Source of the DNA: Prochilodus magdalenae
Taxonomy: Eukaryota; Chordata; Actinopteri; Characiformes; Prochilodontidae
DNA: 64,000 bases
Assembly: GCA_024036415.1 (NCBI GenBank)
Contig: JAMWET010005042.1
Span: 150,001 to 214,000 of the forward strand
Reading direction: 5' to 3'
A program made the position numbers and the translations under genes. How positions within the stretch are numbered: position 1 is the first letter of the stretch; every line of letters starts with the position of its first letter. Below are positions 60,119 through 64,000 of the stretch, piece after piece. The notes below the pieces were generated by a model that saw only the letters and a program-made list of their open reading frames with translations, was not told the DNA's origin and did no database searches.

Positions 60119-60630
60119 CAGGGGTTGGACAATGAAACTGAAACACCTGGTTTTAGACCACAATCATTTATTAGTATGGTGTAGGGCCTCCTTTTACGGC
60201 CAATACAGCGTCAGTTCGTCTTGGGAATGACATATACTGCGTCCTGCACAGTGGTCAGAAATTTTAAGCCATTTCTTCTTGCTGGCCAGTCACTACGTGA
60301 CTGGTGGAGGTTTCGTCTTCTTGGTGGTATGCTGACATTACTACCCGTGCTCTTGAACATCACAAAGACTTGCTGTCTTGGTCAGATGCGCCAGCAAGAC
60401 GTGCACCAACAATTGTCCTCTTTTGAACTCTGGTATGTCACCCATAATGTTGTGTGCATTGCAGTATTTTGAGCAGAACTGTGCTCTTACCTGCTAACTG
60501 AACCTTCACACTCTGCTCTTACTGGTGCAATGTGCAATTAATGAAGATTGGCCACCAGGCTGGTCCAATTTAGCCATGAGACCTCCCACACTAAAATGAC
60601 AGGTGTTTCAGTTTCATTGTCCAACCCCTG
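60119..60630 (-). mobile_element. Mini-Tc1 (non-autonomous), 512 bp, copy 3
   Basis: Terminal repeats CAGGGGTTGGACAATGAAAC with TA at 60117-60118 and 60631-60632. Same orientation as the 46.05-kb copy and slightly shorter. No coding capacity. Confidence 0.9.
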
Positions 60631-62214
60631 TAGACCTGATGACCAGCCGACAGACACTGACAGTAGGCTACTGTTAGCTAGCGCTTTGCCTAACGTTACA
60701 GAAATAGAATTTAGAACCGTTTGCCAAGTGTGCTTACACACAGAGGAATTTCTCTACCACGTTTAAGGCTTTGGTGATCTTGCCCTTAATGAAGTACACA
60801 TTGTGCTGGGGTGAAAGTGATTCCGAGTATTTCCATGGCTGCCCACCATTCACTCATAAGACTTACAGTGTTGTAAACCACATCACTGTCTAAGACAAAT
60901 CAGGATCTGGATGAGTTTTGAGTGAGCTGAGAGGAACTTTACTGCATGTGTTTTCAGAGATACATTTGGTGACCGTGTTTGTTAGCCATGGAGTCTAACT
61001 ATCTCCTGTTGTAAACTAAAGAAGCAACCTTCCAATACCAAACATGCCTGGCTGATTGACTGAAATAAAGATTAGGGGATACATCATGTTCATTTGATTG
61101 TTTGCTGAGTCATCCCTTCAAGGCATTAGCAGGGACCCGGGAAGTCGTGGGGTGGGGTACTTAGAATATCAGGATTGGTTAAAGCCCCAAGGAACATAAA
61201 TCTGTGTTTTCTTTCCAAGTAGGTTAATCTGGCTCTTGTGGGCACACAGTAATCTGTACAGAGGATGCCCTGCGAAAATCTTTCTAGTTCCTTGGCCAGC
61301 ACTTGCATAAGCTGTAGCCTCAGCAGCCACTAGACCGATGCCGGTTGTCTCACCCACACAGCTGTGACAAAGCTCTGTTACCTCATAGATCTGATTGGTC
61401 AGAGCTCATCTTATTTGCATAATGTTCATCCAGAAGGAAGGAACAGAGTGAGCAGTGTGTGCATGTTATTAAAAAATATAAAATCAAATTCAATAAAAGA
61501 TCATTCTAAACAACATGATGGTGTATGCCACATAGAGGCTACTTACATTTCAGCACCCACTCACAAAGAAGCATCCGTCAGTGTTAGTTACACCTGAGAC
61601 AACAACTAAGTGCAGCTAACGTAATGTACAACTAGCACAGAACATACTAACGTTATTCAGGTTTTTGAGGTAAGTGATATTTCAGCAAGACCTATTCTAC
61701 AGGTGGGCAGCAAATTGTATATTGGTAAGCACAATTCTTATCTCTAGTTCACATGTCTCTCATTTTGACATTGTTATAAGCTTATTACATGATTATTACA
61801 TGATTATTACATGTTAACTAATTTTTATATGTTTTGTATGGTTTAAATTATTTTAGTAAGCCAAGTTGTCTCACTATATTGGCAGATAAGAGGCTTGTTT
61901 TAACCATGCTTCTTAAAATAAGCTAAACAAGCCTGGACAGTGAGACAATATGTCTTACTCAAATCACTTGAAACTAGAAAAGTACATTTCCTGAAGGAAC
62001 CGTAGAATTAAAATGGCTTAAATAGTTTCCACTTCCTGCTAAGATGTGGTTGTAGAAGAGAGATAAATTAACAACATATTGAGAAGTCTGTGGATTAGAG
62101 TTTGGTGATCTGCCCTGAGTGAGTACATGGGGGCTGTAGGTTAAAGGAAACAGTAGGATTTGAGTAGGGGTGAAAATGAATAGGTCTCTATGGGAGAGAG
62201 AGCAAAAAGGGCCT

Positions 62215-62385
62215 GGGTTCGATTCCTCAGTCAGGTAACCTCCTATTGGGGAGTTCTACCCATGTTTGCATGGATGTCCTTTGGGCGCTTCGATTTCTTC
62301 CCACAGTCCAAAGATGGTAGGTGAAATGAAGATGCCAAATTGCCCCCAGGCGTGAATGTGTGAGTGTGTGAGTGTGTGTGTGTGT

Positions 62386-62430
<45 letters not shown>

Positions 62431-62560
62431 TTTGTGTCTGTGTGTCTGCCCCATGATGTCCTCGTGACCAGTCCAAGCTGTTTACTGCCTTCCCCCCAGT
62501 AAGCATTGGGATAGGCTCCAGCACTGACATGTAGGTAGTCCTGTCCTGTGCAAGAGAAGT
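62215..62560 (+). repeat. Ubiquitous fish dispersed repeat with GT/GA microsatellite
   Basis: GTTTGCATGGATGTCCTTTG, CTTCCCACAGTCCAAAGATG, TGCCCCCAGGCGTGAATGTG, then a GT/GA array (62357-62427) and GCATTGGGATAGGCTCCAGC. These are landmarks of a very common teleost repeat. A second tail piece (GTGAGTGCTGGGATATCCTC to AATGAATAAATAAAT) is at 62950-63045. Confidence 0.7.
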
Positions 62561-64000
62561 ATGGAGGTGCCTAAGGAGGCACTTAGCCCCATTTGCATTG
62601 CACAGATACTGTAAGTGTTTCAATTCTATGGCAAACCTTAGGTATTGTACACTCAAAATCCAGACGAGCCAAAGGCCTCCACGGAGGTGTGACGCTTCTG
62701 GCAACTTCAGGTAAGTCACTCTTTAGTGTAGCCTATAGCCATTGTACATGTCATGAACATGTAGCCTGTTAACCTGTACCGGCAGTGCGTAAATCAAGTA
62801 GCTCCTACCATCTCAGTCATTTATGCCGAATCAGTCATACACTTTACAGATGCACTGGAGTAACCCTACTTTACCCCACCTCCCCATGTAAAACTAATCC
62901 CATCTGAATCCCATCTTTAGAAATACAGCTTCCTTAAGTGTTGACCTGTGGCAGGGTGTTTCCTACCCTCCGCCCAGTGAGTGCTGGGATATCCTCGCCC
63001 ATAAGGATGAGCAGCTCAGAAGATGAATGAATAAATAAATGTGTTTGGACTGTATTTAGAACATCAGAAAATGCAAATCTACCTCAGCTTGTGTACAGAG
63101 ATGGACAGGCAGCCAGGGATAGTAAATCAGGATCTAAAAAAACTCGCAACTGCAACTCAGATAAAACTGTATTTGACCTCTCCTGTGAAAAAAGTGTGCT
63201 GTGCATCCTGCAGTGCTGGGACAGCCTCGCTTTTCAACCTCCTCTGTCAAGACTCATTACCGATTTCACCAGTCTTGGTTTTTACCTTTTGACATCCCCC
63301 TCAGCCTCTCCCATCACATACAGGGCTGATTTGTCTCTGGGATGAGGCTGTAATACAGTGTGTCGTCTCACAGGAGACGAGAGGTCCATTATGTCAGCAG
63401 CAGGGAGGAATGTAGGTGGAAGAAGGAGAAAATCAGAGAGCGTATCAGCCCACTGAGGCTGGCAGCTTGGCCTGACGAGACTGCTCCATTATTCTTTGTT
63501 TCACCAGAGGCCTGCCATGACTGTGAGGGTACTGTAGTTTGCTAGGAGCGAATGAATGCAGTAAGCACAGCACGGCTGCTCGCTTGCCACTACCACACAC
63601 TCAGCAAGTTAGCATGGATGGGATGGTTTTGCTTTGCTAAGGGCTATTCTACTAGCTTTGCTGTTCTGGTTGCTCAGCAGCTAGCCGTGCTAAGCTGCAA
63701 ATGCTAACTAACCCTAATACAAATAGACATTTTCTCTTAGCATTTGCCGACAAGCACTGGCAAGAAGATTGTTTCAGACTGACCCCAATTACAGGAGCTG
63801 TTAGCCATGCTAATTCTTCAAGGCTCAGCAAACAGGCACTTTCGTCCATCACACATGGGGGGATTTTAATTTGCATAGAGAGAGGGAGTAAGTGCGGACT
63901 TCCTAACTCTCTCCGTTTCACAGGCCCCGAATGAATGACCTTCTGTTCCCCTCTTAATATTCATCAGGTATTTGCATCTCACTCCATCACACTGCTAATC

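Larger units (their letters stand above)
55855..64000 (+). other. Intron downstream of last visible exon (partial)
   Basis: Contents: a Tc1-like copy (56854-57666), two SINEs (57.82-58.03, 59.77-59.99 kb), a mini-Tc1 (60119-60630), two diverged pieces of a ubiquitous fish repeat (62.22-62.56, 62.95-63.05 kb) and a GA/GT microsatellite. I recognise nothing in 55.9-56.8, 58.05-59.7, 60.7-62.1 or 63.1-64.0 kb. A TTCAG|GTAAGT sequence at 62706-62715 looks like a donor, but the bases before it do not encode Caspr-like protein. Confidence 0.65.

Noticed and set aside
62642..62710. A 69-nt stretch with acceptor-like CTTAG and a strong CAG|GTAAGT donor, in phase with the last exon
   Set aside because: The in-phase peptide (IVHSKSRRAKGLHGG...) lacks the Trp and other residues expected of the next fibrinogen-like Caspr exon. 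I treat it as chance.

Overview
The window is vertebrate nuclear DNA, most likely from a ray-finned fish. This rests on a conserved multi-exon neural gene with GT-AG introns, many degraded Tc1/mariner transposons, tRNA-derived SINEs whose tail (a 'CGCTCTGGATAAGAGCGTC'-type motif) is common in teleosts, solo LTRs and abundant microsatellites. I cannot name the species. There is no bacterial-style gene organisation, CRISPR array or functional RNA gene.

One gene explains all of the convincing coding sequence. Nine consecutive plus-strand exons between 8837 and 55854 belong to a contactin-associated protein (Caspr/neurexin IV family). Their splice phases agree at all eight junctions and no stop codon interrupts them. 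In order they encode the end of the discoidin (F5/8 type C) domain (8837-8984), laminin-G domain 1 (10378-10581, 24668-24852, 35275-35418), laminin-G domain 2 (39368-39638, 45194-45343, 49965-50148), an EGF-like domain (52017-52123) and the start of the fibrinogen-like domain (55735-55854). This is 1513 coding bases, about 504 residues, from the middle of the extracellular region. The start codon, signal peptide, transmembrane segment and cytoplasmic tail lie outside. The wording of laminin-G 1 and the EGF domain fits CNTNAP5 best; CNTNAP4 is not excluded and CNTNAP2 looks unlikely.

About 97.6% of the window is intron, filled with layered mobile elements. 3.6-6.6 kb: an old Tc1 transposon broken up by a solo LTR, a SINE, a MITE and a mini-Tc1, followed by a second solo LTR. 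12.7-17.1 kb: ancient intronic duplications and an exact 10-bp-period array. 18.1-19.3 kb: a 527-bp AT-rich palindrome inside a possible hAT-like element. 20.6-22.1 kb: a Tc1 transposase pseudogene abutting another transposon. 25.9-26.7 kb: inverted repeats around a Tc1 fragment. 27.2 kb: a 33-bp minisatellite. 28.2-33.3 kb: more Tc1-derived copies and a possible LTR-like insertion. 40.6-47.2 kb: several transposon remnants including a clean nested insertion. 48.4-49.4 kb: a 31-bp minisatellite of about 32 units. 53-64 kb: LTR fragments, a foldback element, SINEs and mini-Tc1 copies.

I found no second host gene. The most unusual signals are the helically spaced TTCT array at 16561-16710, the large palindrome at 18517-19043, the 31-bp minisatellite just upstream of exon 49965-50148, and the dated layers of nested transposons. 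None amounts to a demonstrably new biological system.
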